Shown here piece after piece: positions 1-6,772 of a stretch of DNA of 18,759 nucleotides (positions are counted from its first letter, which is position 1; each line of letters begins with the position of its first letter). The stretch lies in NCBI GenBank assembly GCA_937901435.1, contig CALGTJ010000552.1:1-18759 (forward strand). The letters are read 5' to 3'. This DNA is from an uncultured Rhodobacter sp. (lineage in GTDB: Bacteria; Pseudomonadota; Alphaproteobacteria; Rhodobacterales; Rhodobacteraceae). The notes beneath the pieces were generated by a model that was given only the letters and a program-made list of their open reading frames with translations, ran no database searches and was not told the origin of the DNA. The translations under genes and the position numbers were made by a program.

Positions 1-1
1 C

Positions 2-454
2 ACATGCTCGGAGACGCCGCCAGAGAATTTCTACCAGTTTCGAGACACCACCGTGACCGGAGACGATCAGGTCTTTGAAAAAGTGGGTGACGATATGCTT
101 ACCGGCGCAGACGGCGGCGAAACACTGGACAATGGCACGGCAGATGACGGCGCAGGAAATGACTCGCTCTATTTCGGGTCTCGCGATATCGCTATCAAAG
201 ACGTCGGCGAGGATTCGTTTGTGACAGGCGACTGGGTCGAAGATAGCGAGCCCCCTGTCATAATCGATTTTGCGACAACGCAAGACCAACTTGTGGTGAT
301 GTATGATCCGGGCGATGCCACCGCGCCGGACCTCGCCATCACATCAGCCGCTGAGGGGGATCTGCTCGTTTCCCTCAGCGGGCAAACCATCGCGCGACTG
401 ATCGGGGACACCACCGGCTTTTCGCTGGACAACATCAGTCTTGTCGCGATGTGA
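2..454 (+). CDS. RTX-like (hemolysin-type calcium-binding) protein, C-terminal part only
   Basis: The reading frame is open to the left edge of the window, so this is the 3' end of a longer gene; the GTG at 53 is only an internal possibility. The visible part is very rich in Asp and Gly, with degenerate Gly-Gly-x-Gly-x-Asp style repeats (GDDMLTGADGGETL, then DDGAGNDSL), followed by a repeat-free C-terminal domain of about 75 residues that ends in hydrophobic residues. This arrangement is typical of RTX proteins secreted by type I systems, where the repeats bind calcium outside the cell and the C-terminus carries the export signal. The repeats are weak here, so the RTX call is moderate and the activity of the missing N-terminal part cannot be stated. 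A terminator follows directly. Confidence 0.55.
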   Translation, partial: TCSETPPENFYQFRDTTVTGDDQVFEKVGDDMLTGADGGETLDNGTADDGAGNDSLYFGSRDIAIKDVGEDSFVTGDWVEDSEPPVIIDFATTQDQLVVMYDPGDATAPDLAITSAAEGDLLVSLSGQTIARLIGDTTGFSLDNISLVAM

Positions 455-465
455 TTTGCCAGAAA

Positions 466-496
466 TGGCCTGAGCCTGCCAGCTCGGGCCATTTTT
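466..496 (+). terminator. Rho-independent terminator after the RTX-like gene
   Basis: A 10-bp stem (TGGCCTGAGC with GCTCGGGCCA, one G-T pair) closes a 6-base loop and is followed at once by five T residues. It starts 12 bases after the stop codon at 454. On the other strand the stem is followed only by TTTCTGG, so termination of tag transcripts by the same hairpin is possible but weaker. Confidence 0.8.
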
Positions 497-510
497 CTGT
501 GGCGAGTTCT

Positions 511-1086
511 TCAGGCCATTTTCGCAACCGCATGATGACGCGGACAGCCAGTCAAGTGATCGTTAACCAGCCCGCAGGCCTCCATCCAAGCGTAGACAAT
601 CGTTGGGCCACAAAACCGAAACCCCAGCTTTTTCAAATCCTTGGACACTTGTGTCGAAAGATCTGTGGACGGCGGCACCTCTGCCATAGAGGCAAAGCGG
701 TTTTGGATTGGCGCCCCACCGACCCGGTCCCACATGAATTGATCGAACCCCCCATTGGCCTCGACCTTTTGCCACGCACGCGCATTGCCAATCGCCGCCT
801 CAATCTTGCCGCGATGGCGCACGATTCCGGGATCCTGCAAAAGGCGTGCGACGTCCCCTTCGCCCCACTCGGCAATCACATGCGGATCAAAGCCTTCGAA
901 CGCCGCGCGAAAGTTATCGCGTTTGCGCAGAATCGTAATCCACGCCAATCCCGCCTGAAACCCATCGAGAATCAGTTTCTCCCAAAGCGCGCGACTATCC
1001 CATTCCGGCACGCCCCATTCCGTGTCATGATATTTAATGTAAAGCGGGTCATCCCCGCACCAAGTACACCGTTCTGTCACTTTCAA
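511..1086 (-). CDS. tag: DNA-3-methyladenine glycosylase I
   Basis: Removes N3-methyladenine from alkylated DNA, the first step of base excision repair in the cytoplasm. The 191 residues align along their whole length with the Tag family from memory. The N-terminal RCTW and DPLYIKYHDTEWG motif supplies Cys7 and His20, and NDHLTGC near the end supplies the His and Cys that complete the family's zinc site. The base-binding segment LDGFQAGLAWITIL and the HRGKIEAAIGNA motif are also present. There is no ATG at the expected N-terminus: the choices are TTG at 1086 or GTG at 1080, both just before the conserved ERC, and neither has a strong ribosome-binding site. It diverges from the EAL gene with a 122-base gap. 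A LexA-like half-match lies in that gap. Confidence 0.93.
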   Translation of the reverse strand: MKVTERCTWCGDDPLYIKYHDTEWGVPEWDSRALWEKLILDGFQAGLAWITILRKRDNFRAAFEGFDPHVIAEWGEGDVARLLQDPGIVRHRGKIEAAIGNARAWQKVEANGGFDQFMWDRVGGAPIQNRFASMAEVPPSTDLSTQVSKDLKKLGFRFCGPTIVYAWMEACGLVNDHLTGCPRHHAVAKMA

Positions 1087-1134
1087 TAACCATTCCCGAT
1101 ATTTATGTGGTTTGGTCGACTTTATCTCAAATTA

Positions 1135-1149
1135 GAACAAAACACGAAT
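1135..1149. promoter_or_regulatory. Possible LexA (SOS) box between tag and the EAL gene
   Basis: The sequence reads GAAC, seven bases, GAAT. The LexA operator known from Alphaproteobacteria is GTTC-N7-GTTC (GAAC-N7-GAAC on the other strand), so seven of the eight fixed bases match. It lies 49 bases upstream of the tag start, a sensible place for SOS control of a repair gene. One mismatch in a short motif can occur by chance, so this is only a suggestion. Confidence 0.25.
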
Positions 1150-1208
1150 GTTAAGATGATGTTCAGAGTTATTGCCGCATGACTGCATTACATCAGTTGG
1201 AGTCTTTC

Positions 1209-2051
1209 ATGCCACCGCAGTACATTCATGGACCGAACCGGATTGCACCCGACTCCGCAAGCCCGCTGACTTATGCGGTTGCACAGCAGGACCGTGACAC
1301 CATGAAAATGGTACGCGATGCGGTTCAAAACCAACAGGTCCTTCTTGCCTTTCAACCCGTTGTTAAATCCATCGGCCAGCAACGCCCCGCCTTTTACGAG
1401 GGTCTGATCCGAGTGCTCGACAAGACCGGAAGAATTATTCCAGCGGGTGACTTTATCAATGTCATCGAAAATACGGAACTGGGCCGGCAAATTGACTGCC
1501 TTGCGCTGGGGCTGGGCCTGAAAACCTTGGCAGACGTACCAGGGTTGCGGCTGTCAATCAATATGTCCGCGCGGTCGATTGGCTATCAACGTTGGATGGA
1601 GACGCTGAAACGGGGCTTGCGCGAGAACCCGACTGTGGCAGAGCGGTTGATCCTTGAAATCACCGAATCGTCCGCGATGTTGATGCCCGATATCGTTCGC
1701 GCCTTCATGAATGATTTCCAACACCTCGGGATCACCTTTGCGCTGGATGATTTCGGGGCCGGGTATACATCTTTTCGATATTTGCGAGATTTCTACTTCG
1801 ATATTCTCAAAATTGACGGGCAATTCATTCGCGGCATCCACAATGACCCAGACAATCAGGTGCTGGCGCAGGCTTTGCTGACAATTGCGCAGCAATTTGA
1901 TATGTTCACCGTCGCTGAGTTCGTGGAAACAGCTGAAGACGCTGCATTTTTACAGGACATGGGGATCGATTGCATGCAGGGCTATTTCTTTGGCGCGCCC
2001 ACAACGCGCCCCAATTGGATTATTGCAAATCAGGAAAGGCACGCCAGCTAA
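1209..2051 (+). CDS. Stand-alone EAL-domain cyclic-di-GMP phosphodiesterase
   Basis: Predicted to hydrolyse cyclic-di-GMP to linear pGpG, lowering this second messenger and favouring motility over biofilm. The 280 residues are almost wholly one EAL domain, with no GGDEF partner, sensor domain or membrane segment. The signature is EGL rather than EAL (Glu64), a common variant. Catalytic and metal residues are all visible: Asn118 in SINMSA, Glu150 in LEITES, Asp180-Asp181 in DDFGAG, Lys201 in LKIDG, Glu237 and Glu240 in VAEFVET, and Gln258 in QGYFFG. It should therefore be active. I chose ATG 1209 because GGAG sits six bases before it; the in-frame ATG at 1179 would add ten residues but has a poor ribosome-binding site. 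Its input signal is unknown. Confidence 0.88.
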   Translation: MPPQYIHGPNRIAPDSASPLTYAVAQQDRDTMKMVRDAVQNQQVLLAFQPVVKSIGQQRPAFYEGLIRVLDKTGRIIPAGDFINVIENTELGRQIDCLALGLGLKTLADVPGLRLSINMSARSIGYQRWMETLKRGLRENPTVAERLILEITESSAMLMPDIVRAFMNDFQHLGITFALDDFGAGYTSFRYLRDFYFDILKIDGQFIRGIHNDPDNQVLAQALLTIAQQFDMFTVAEFVETAEDAAFLQDMGIDCMQGYFFGAPTTRPNWIIANQERHAS

Positions 2052-2089
2052 CCCCTAATTGTTGCCCCTTTCGCCATAGTTTCCCTTGC

Positions 2090-2108
2090 AATGCTGCACT
2101 GCAGCATT
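2090..2108. promoter_or_regulatory. Perfect palindrome matching the PhaR operator pattern, upstream of phaA
   Basis: Nine bases (AATGCTGCA), one central C, then the exact reverse complement TGCAGCATT. Its core is CTGC-ACT-GCAG, which fits the CTGC-N3-GCAG pattern described for PhaR, the PHB-sensing repressor of Paracoccus and Rhodobacter. It lies 98 bases before the phaA start. A weak promoter could be laid over it: TTGCAA at 2086-2091 and TATCCG at 2109-2114 with a 17-base spacer that the palindrome exactly fills, which would suit repression by blocking polymerase. The one-base loop and lack of a T run argue against a terminator for the EAL gene. Confidence 0.6.
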
Positions 2109-2205
2109 TATCCGTCCAGCATCGAAACATCGAAGACGGACTATGACCGGCGCGTCCGGCGCGTTACTGTCCGCCCAGATAGAATCTGATGGATAGAGGA
2201 ACGCC

Positions 2206-3381
2206 ATGACCAATGTTGTAATCGCCTCTGCTGCACGCACCGCCGTCGGCAGCTTTGGTGGCTCATTTGCGAACACACCTGCGCACGAACTTGGAGCAAC
2301 CATGCTCGAAGCCCTTGTGGCCCGTGCAGGTATCGAAAAAGGCGAGGTCAGCGAGACCATTCTGGGGCAGGTTCTGACCGGTGGTCAGGGGCAAAACCCG
2401 GCCCGTCAGGCCCATATCAACGCCGGCCTGCCGGTTGAAAGCGCCGCCTGGAGCATTAACCAAGTCTGTGGCTCTGGCCTGCGCGCCGTCGCTCTTGCCG
2501 CCCAGCATATCCAATTGGGCGATGCGTCTATCGTTGCCGCTGGTGGCCAAGAAAACATGTCGATGAGCCCCCATGTGGCCAACCTTCGCCAAGGGCACAA
2601 AATGGGCGACATGAAATTCATCGACTCGATGATCAAAGACGGCCTCTGGGATGCCTTCAACGGCTACCACATGGGTCAAACTGCAGAAAACGTTGCTGAC
2701 CAATGGCAGATTACGCGAGATATGCAGGACGTTTTCGCGGTTGCCAGCCAGAACAAAGCCGAAGCTGCACAGAACGCAGGAAAGTTCGACGACGAAATCG
2801 TCGCCTTCACCGTCAAGACCCGCAAGGGTGATATCGTCGTCACCAAAGACGAATACATTCGCTACGGCGCAACCATAGAAGCGATGCAAAAACTGCGTCC
2901 TGCTTTCACCAAGGACGGCTCTGTTACTGCGGCCAACGCCTCTGGTATTAACGACGGCGCCGCCGGTGCTCTGTTGATGAGCGCGGCTGACGCTGAAAAG
3001 CGCGGAATCAAGCCTCTTGCCCGCATTGCCAGCTATGCCACCGCGGGTCTGGACCCGTCCATTATGGGCGTTGGGCCAATCTACGCCTCGCGCAAAGCGC
3101 TGGATAAAGCCGGTTGGAAGCCTGAAGATCTGGATCTTGTCGAGGCAAACGAGGCTTTTGCCGCGCAGGCCTGTGCCGTGAACAAGGACATGTGCTGGAA
3201 CCCTGAAATCGTGAACGTCAACGGCGGCGCGATCGCCATCGGCCACCCGATTGGCGCTTCAGGAGCGCGCATTCTAAACACGCTTCTGTTTGAAATGCAG
3301 CGCCGCGACGCCAAGAAAGGCCTCGCCACGCTTTGTATCGGCGGCGGCATGGGCGTTGCCATGTGTCTTGAACGCGATTGA
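2206..3381 (+). CDS. phaA: Acetyl-CoA C-acetyltransferase (beta-ketothiolase)
   Basis: Condenses two acetyl-CoA to acetoacetyl-CoA, the first step of polyhydroxybutyrate synthesis; the reaction also runs backwards to split acetoacetyl-CoA. At 391 residues it has the usual length of the family. The nucleophile Cys88 lies in [10 protein letters not shown]; His347 in GHPIGASGA and Cys377 in LCIGGGMG complete the active site, matching the classic Cys89/His348/Cys378 of the Zoogloea enzyme. GAGGA eight bases before the ATG is a good ribosome-binding site. phaB follows 80 bases downstream on the same strand, and this pairing is what points to PHB synthesis rather than thiolytic degradation. A PhaR-type palindrome upstream suggests control by PHB state. 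No synthase, phasin or depolymerase gene is in the window. Confidence 0.95.
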   Translation: MTNVVIASAARTAVGSFGGSFANTPAHELGATMLEALVARAGIEKGEVSETILGQVLTGGQGQNPARQAHINAGLPVESAAWSINQVCGSGLRAVALAAQHIQLGDASIVAAGGQENMSMSPHVANLRQGHKMGDMKFIDSMIKDGLWDAFNGYHMGQTAENVADQWQITRDMQDVFAVASQNKAEAAQNAGKFDDEIVAFTVKTRKGDIVVTKDEYIRYGATIEAMQKLRPAFTKDGSVTAANASGINDGAAGALLMSAADAEKRGIKPLARIASYATAGLDPSIMGVGPIYASRKALDKAGWKPEDLDLVEANEAFAAQACAVNKDMCWNPEIVNVNGGAIAIGHPIGASGARILNTLLFEMQRRDAKKGLATLCIGGGMGVAMCLERD

Positions 3382-3393
3382 TCTATTGCAGAT

Positions 3394-3415
3394 GCGGCGG
3401 ACATCGATCCGCCGC
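3394..3415 (+). other. Hairpin between phaA and phaB
   Basis: Perfect 8-bp GC-rich stem (GCGGCGGA with TCCGCCGC) around a 6-base loop, beginning 13 bases after the phaA stop. No T run follows, so it is not a standard terminator. It could stabilise the 3' end of phaA mRNA or tune the ratio of PhaA to PhaB; this is inference. Confidence 0.6.
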
Positions 3416-3461
3416 GCCTCAAATCATTGATAAATAAACAAATCTTGGAGGAGATACTATA

Positions 3462-4184
3462 ATGGGACGTGTTGCCCTAGTGACCGGCGGCAGCCGGGGG
3501 ATTGGCGAGGCCATTTCGAAAGCGCTCAAAGACGCAGGATATTCCGTCGCAGCCACCTATGCCGGAAACGACGAAAAAGCCGCCGCCTTTACCGCTGATA
3601 CAGGTATCAAGACGTATAAGTGGGACGTGGCCGACTATGACGCCAGCGCTGCCGGGATCGCGCAGGTCGAGGCGGATCTGGGATCGATCGACGTGGTGGT
3701 CGCCAACGCCGGGATCACCCGCGACGCGCCATTCCACAAGATGACACCACAACAATGGAATGAGGTTATCGGCACCAACCTGAACGGCGTGTTCAACACC
3801 GTTCACCCGATCTGGCCGGGTATGCGCGAGCGCAAATTTGGCCGCGTCATCGTGATTTCGTCGATCAATGGCCAAAAAGGTCAGTTCGCTCAGGTAAACT
3901 ACGCGGCCACCAAGGCGGGCGATTTGGGTATCATCAAATCACTGGCCCAAGAGGGTGCACGAGCAGGCATAACCGCCAACGCCATTTGCCCCGGCTATAT
4001 TGCCACCGAAATGGTTATGGCCGTGCCGGAAAAAGTGCGCGAGTCGATCATTGCCCAGATCCCTACCGGGCGTCTTGGCGAAGCCAGCGAGATTGCTCGT
4101 TGCGTGGTGTTCCTTGCCTCTGATGATGCCGGGTTCATCAATGGTTCGACCATCTCTGCGAACGGTGCCCAATTCTTCGTCTAA
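3462..4184 (+). CDS. phaB: Acetoacetyl-CoA reductase (NADPH-dependent)
   Basis: Reduces acetoacetyl-CoA to (R)-3-hydroxybutyryl-CoA, the monomer for polyhydroxybutyrate. It is a classical short-chain dehydrogenase of 240 residues: the cofactor loop TGGSRGIG is at residues 8-15, NAGIT at 82-86, and the catalytic set is Ser134, Tyr147 and Lys151 within VISSINGQKG and NYAATKAG. The INGQKGQF stretch is characteristic of PhaB as opposed to FabG, which it otherwise resembles. The ribosome-binding site GGAGGAG with an 8-base spacing is the strongest in the window, which may give high PhaB output. It follows phaA as the second gene of an operon and is closed by a strong terminator. Confidence 0.95.
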   Translation: MGRVALVTGGSRGIGEAISKALKDAGYSVAATYAGNDEKAAAFTADTGIKTYKWDVADYDASAAGIAQVEADLGSIDVVVANAGITRDAPFHKMTPQQWNEVIGTNLNGVFNTVHPIWPGMRERKFGRVIVISSINGQKGQFAQVNYAATKAGDLGIIKSLAQEGARAGITANAICPGYIATEMVMAVPEKVRESIIAQIPTGRLGEASEIARCVVFLASDDAGFINGSTISANGAQFFV

Positions 4185-4206
4185 GAAAACTTGTGTGACA
4201 TTCAAA

Positions 4207-4236
4207 GGCCGCCCACATTCCGGGCGGCCTTTTTTT
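4207..4236 (+). terminator. Strong rho-independent terminator of the phaAB operon
   Basis: GGCCGCCC pairs perfectly with GGGCGGCC around a 7-base loop, followed by seven T residues; three flanking A-T pairs can extend the stem to 11 bp. It begins 22 bases after the phaB stop. The small gene at 4239-4352 runs towards it from the other side, so the hairpin may serve both, although its tail on that strand is only TTTG. Confidence 0.92.
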
Positions 4237-4238
4237 GT

Positions 4239-4352
4239 TTACCAACGGCGATGGAAGACCCAGCGCAACGCACCCAGAAACGCCTTGGAGCGTTCCTCAC
4301 GAGCAGTTTGGTATGCGATTTTATTGCGCGGCGTTGTGTATGTGTCGTACAT
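4239..4352 (-). CDS. Small basic protein of 37 residues, function unknown
   Basis: A short gene found by reading the minus strand. It encodes 37 residues beginning MYDTYTTPRNKIAYQTAR and ending FHRRW, with many Arg and Lys and several aromatic residues. AGAGGA lies eight bases before the ATG, a good ribosome-binding site, and the stop lies two bases from the T run of the phaAB terminator, so gene and terminator are packed neatly. A single amphipathic helix is likely over residues 10-35. Rhodobacteraceae carry many Arg-rich proteins of under 60 residues (the DUF1127 class, for example) that often respond to stress, but I do not see the DUF1127 core motif and do not assign a family. It diverges from the LysR gene, which could control it. 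Confidence 0.6.
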   Translation of the reverse strand: MYDTYTTPRNKIAYQTAREERSKAFLGALRWVFHRRW

Positions 4353-4448
4353 GTTTGCAATCCTCTGGATCTGTTTTTTTGAACTGACACTGTTATGCGA
4401 GATTGACACCCAGCCGACAAACGAGTCTTTCCAACGGTTCAGTTAAGA

Positions 4449-4454
4449 TATACT
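4449..4454 (+). promoter_or_regulatory. Candidate -10 element of the LysR gene, perhaps with a leaderless transcript
   Basis: TATACT ends nine bases before the ATG at 4463. Transcription starting about seven bases after it would begin almost at the start codon, and there is no clear ribosome-binding site before the ATG. No good -35 is visible at the expected spacing, so confidence is low. Confidence 0.3.
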
Positions 4455-4462
4455 GATGCGGA

Positions 4463-5395
4463 ATGAGTGATCGCCTTCCTCCGCTGACCGCATTGCGCGC
4501 CTTCGAGGCCGCCGCACGCCATATGAGTTTTGCCAATGCGGCGGCGGAATTGAACGTGACGCCGGCAGCATTGTCATTTCAGATCAAATCAATTGAAGAG
4601 CACCTTGGCCAACCCCTGTTTCGCCGCCTCAATCGGGCAGTAGAATTGACTGAGGCCGGACGCGTGTTGCTGCCAGGCAGCAGTGAAGGCTTTCAAGCAC
4701 TGGCGCAGGCATGGCGCGCAGCCCGGCGGGTGGGCGAGACCAATACCTTGACCGTGACAGCCGGACCCGCATTCACGGCGAAATGGCTGGCGCCGCGATT
4801 GTTTAAATTCGCTCAGGCTCATCCCAACATCGAACTGCGCTTTTCTGCCTCGCTACGAATCATGGATTTTGATCGGGACGAGATTGATCTGGCGATCAGA
4901 TTCGGGCGCGGTCAAGATGACGGGCTTTATTCGCGGCCCGTGTTGAAAGAATGGCTGACCCCGATGATGCCGCCTGCCATGGCAGAGCGCGTAAAGACCC
5001 CCGAAGATCTGAGGACCGTTACTTTGCTTCATCAGGATGAGGCGTCTTTTGACGTTCCTCCACCGGGATGGGCGGTCTGGTTTCACGAAGCTGGGTTGGG
5101 GGACGCCCCGAAAGGCGGCGCAAGGTTTAGCCAGCCAGATCATGCGATTGACGCGGCGATCTCTGGTGCCGGCGTCGCGCTGGCTCGGTTTTCTTTGGCG
5201 GCAGGCGCGTTGCAGGCCGGCTCTTTGGTGACCCCGTTCAAATTGGCGCTGGCCATTGAAGAGCACTACAGATTGGTATGCCCACTGGGGGCAGAGAGAC
5301 GCCCGCAGGTAAAAGCATTCATGGACTGGGTCGCGGCAGAAACGAGTGATTTAGATCGGCTCAACGCAGAGCGAAGGATGATCGAAATCAACTAG
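4463..5395 (+). CDS. LysR-family transcriptional regulator, GcvA-like
   Basis: DNA-binding regulator of 310 residues. The N-terminal winged helix-turn-helix covers residues 1-65 (LPPLTALRAFEAAARHMSF, then AAAELNVTPAALSFQIKSIE and LGQPLFRR), which is the GcvA-type version. The effector-binding domain of two alpha/beta lobes follows from about residue 90 (TLTVTAGPAFTAKWLAPRL) to the end. The effector is not deducible. LysR proteins usually regulate a divergent neighbour; here that is the 37-residue gene, separated by 110 bases. It is separated from phaAB by a strong terminator, so a direct role in PHB synthesis has no support. The last residues after about 295 look like a family-specific tail. 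Confidence 0.9.
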   Translation: MSDRLPPLTALRAFEAAARHMSFANAAAELNVTPAALSFQIKSIEEHLGQPLFRRLNRAVELTEAGRVLLPGSSEGFQALAQAWRAARRVGETNTLTVTAGPAFTAKWLAPRLFKFAQAHPNIELRFSASLRIMDFDRDEIDLAIRFGRGQDDGLYSRPVLKEWLTPMMPPAMAERVKTPEDLRTVTLLHQDEASFDVPPPGWAVWFHEAGLGDAPKGGARFSQPDHAIDAAISGAGVALARFSLAAGALQAGSLVTPFKLALAIEEHYRLVCPLGAERRPQVKAFMDWVAAETSDLDRLNAERRMIEIN

Positions 5396-5429
5396 CGCGT
5401 AAAAAAATAGCACACGAGATGCCGAGATT

Positions 5430-5454
5430 GGCCCACCACACGATGTGGCAGGCC
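5430..5454 (-). other. Hairpin beyond the DUF465 gene, terminator-like on the minus strand
   Basis: Read on the minus strand, GGCCTGCCACA pairs with TGTGGTGGGCC (two G-U pairs) around a TCG loop. On the plus strand the two wobble pairs become mismatches, so the structure favours minus-strand RNA. No T run follows directly; a run of seven T lies about 22 bases further on (5401-5407). Confidence 0.35.
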
Positions 5455-5471
5455 CGCCTGCTGGCGCAAAA

Positions 5472-5639
5472 TTAGTGCGCAGAGAGGCGTCGGATTTCTT
5501 CCTTAAGGCGTAGTTTTTGTTTTTTCATTGCCTTGATCTGAAGGGCATCAGCGCCGGGGCTACGTTGTTCGTGTTCAACAGCCTCTGCCAGAGATTCATG
5601 CTTTTTCCGGAGCTCCTGCAAATGTGAACTCAAAGTCAT
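5472..5639 (-). CDS. DUF465 (YdcH-like) small coiled-coil protein
   Basis: A 55-residue protein, almost all charged alpha helix: LSSHLQELRKKHESLAEAV followed by KQKLRLKEEIRRL, the helical hairpin typical of the DUF465/YdcH family. The function of the family is not established. The start is chosen at the second of two adjacent ATG codons (5639) because AGGAGG then lies six bases before it; the first (5642) would leave only three, and the longer 68-residue form begins upstream of the ribosome-binding site and is unlikely. It stands alone between the LysR gene, which converges on it, and the methyltransferase gene upstream on the same strand. Confidence 0.85.
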   Translation of the reverse strand: MTLSSHLQELRKKHESLAEAVEHEQRSPGADALQIKAMKKQKLRLKEEIRRLSAH

Positions 5640-5678
5640 CATTGTCCTCCTGTGTTGTCTATATTGACAGTGCACCAC

Positions 5679-5711
5679 AAAAAAGGCGCTCTGTCATTAC
5701 ACTGTTACGCC
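5679..5711 (-). terminator. Weak terminator candidate after the methyltransferase gene
   Basis: On the minus strand GGCGT pairs with GCGCC (last pair G-U) across a loop of about 17 bases, then six T residues follow. The stem is short. If it works, DUF465 has its own promoter in the 40 bases downstream of it. Confidence 0.35.
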
Positions 5712-5741
5712 AAATAGTAAATCGTGTGTTAATTGACTCAG

Positions 5742-6500
5742 CTATTTACGCCAATCCGCGTCAAAACACCCCGAATTGCGTAAAATTGCGCTGATTTCCG
5801 CCACATAACTGTCGCCATCGATCCTGTGTCGATCTCCGATATGCAAGATTTTCGGCGACAATAGGCGAAACGCCCCACCCGCGCCCTTGCGCGCCCGAAG
5901 GATCACCAGTTCGGCAGCGCGCCCGGACCGGGGCACGAGAGGCAACACCGAAAGATCCCCCAAACGGCTGTCACAGGCCGCAATCAGATCGGGCAAACGA
6001 TCCGCCTTCTGGATCATTGTCATATGGCCTTTGGGCCGCATTCGCCGCACAGCGGCATCCACCCAAGTCCGCAAAGGCGCAGTTTCACCCAAAGCCGTTT
6101 CACGCCCGACTTTTGGCGAGGCAGTGCCGCGCGCGCGTTGATAATAAGGGGGATTGGCAAGCACATGGTCGAATTGCCGGGCGCGCAAGTCGCTAGGGGT
6201 ATCTGTCAGATCGCCCGTGACTACGCCCATCGACAGGCCATTTAGGAGGGCGTTCTGACGGGCAAGCGTCGCGTATTCCGGCTGTACCTCTAGCCCTATC
6301 AGATCCAGATCACCGACGCGGGCTTGCAGGCAAAGCGAGGCCACCCCAACGCCACAGCCCAATTCCAACACCGACTGACCGGGCAAGGCAGTGACTGCGG
6401 CGGCCAGAAATACCGCATCCACGCCCGCGCGATAGCCCTTGGCCGGTTGCGTAATCGTCAAACGCCCCCCCAAAAACTGGTCACGGGTGGTCGCACTCAC
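5742..6500 (-). CDS. tRNA1(Val) adenine-N6 methyltransferase-like protein (TrmN6 family)
   Basis: A Rossmann-fold SAM-dependent methyltransferase. The SAM-binding motif LELGCGVGVASLCL and the acidic strand end LIGLEV are present, and the catalytic motif NPPYY is the NPPY signature of enzymes that methylate an exocyclic amino group. The N-terminal FLGGRLTITQPAKGYRAGVDAVFLA is typical of the TrmN6/YfiC group, which modifies A37 of tRNA1(Val). Substrate is inferred from the family only. Start choice: GTG at 6500, one base after the stop of the DUF2007 gene, which suggests translational coupling; ATG 6524 or 6569 would add 8 or 23 residues not conserved in relatives I know. It is the second gene of a DUF2007-methyltransferase pair. 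Confidence 0.85.
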   Translation of the reverse strand: MSATTRDQFLGGRLTITQPAKGYRAGVDAVFLAAAVTALPGQSVLELGCGVGVASLCLQARVGDLDLIGLEVQPEYATLARQNALLNGLSMGVVTGDLTDTPSDLRARQFDHVLANPPYYQRARGTASPKVGRETALGETAPLRTWVDAAVRRMRPKGHMTMIQKADRLPDLIAACDSRLGDLSVLPLVPRSGRAAELVILRARKGAGGAFRLLSPKILHIGDRHRIDGDSYVAEISAILRNSGCFDADWRK

Positions 6501-6501
6501 G

Positions 6502-6717
6502 TTACTTTCCCATGTCGATGTCATTATCCCGCATGATGGCCTCGGCGCGGAAATGATCCCGGTCCGCAACCATCAAACGGCGCGGCAATATGCCAATGGA
6601 TCCCTCGAGCGCGCTCATATGGACGTCCATCGCAAAGCAGTCTATATCCTCGCCCTCAAGCAGAGCAGAGGCAAAGGCGATCACTGTCGGGTCGTTGGTG
6701 CGAAGAAGTTCTTTCAT
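6502..6717 (-). CDS. DUF2007 domain protein
   Basis: A 71-residue soluble protein. It opens MKELLRTNDPTVIAFASALLEGEDID and continues with PRRLMVADRDHFRAEAI, the pattern of the DUF2007 family, in which two short beta-alpha units are followed by a residue pair that marks repeat ends; the biochemical role is unknown although the family is sometimes labelled 'signal transducing'. The gene precedes the methyltransferase with one base between stop and start, and the two probably share an mRNA. It diverges from ispB with only about 55 bases between the starts, so the promoters must be closely spaced. No strong ribosome-binding site is seen. Confidence 0.82.
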   Translation of the reverse strand: MKELLRTNDPTVIAFASALLEGEDIDCFAMDVHMSALEGSIGILPRRLMVADRDHFRAEAIMRDNDIDMGK

Positions 6718-6772
6718 TTTGAAGATGTAGGGGCAAGGCTATGGGTTTGTCGAGGGGGCTGACGATACGGTG

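Noticed and set aside
53..454. A complete 133-residue gene starting at GTG 53
   Set aside because: The frame is open to the window edge and upstream codons continue the same kind of sequence, so the gene is almost certainly longer.
2090..2108. Terminator for the EAL gene
   Set aside because: A 9-bp stem with a one-base loop folds poorly in RNA and has no T run after it; an operator is the better reading.
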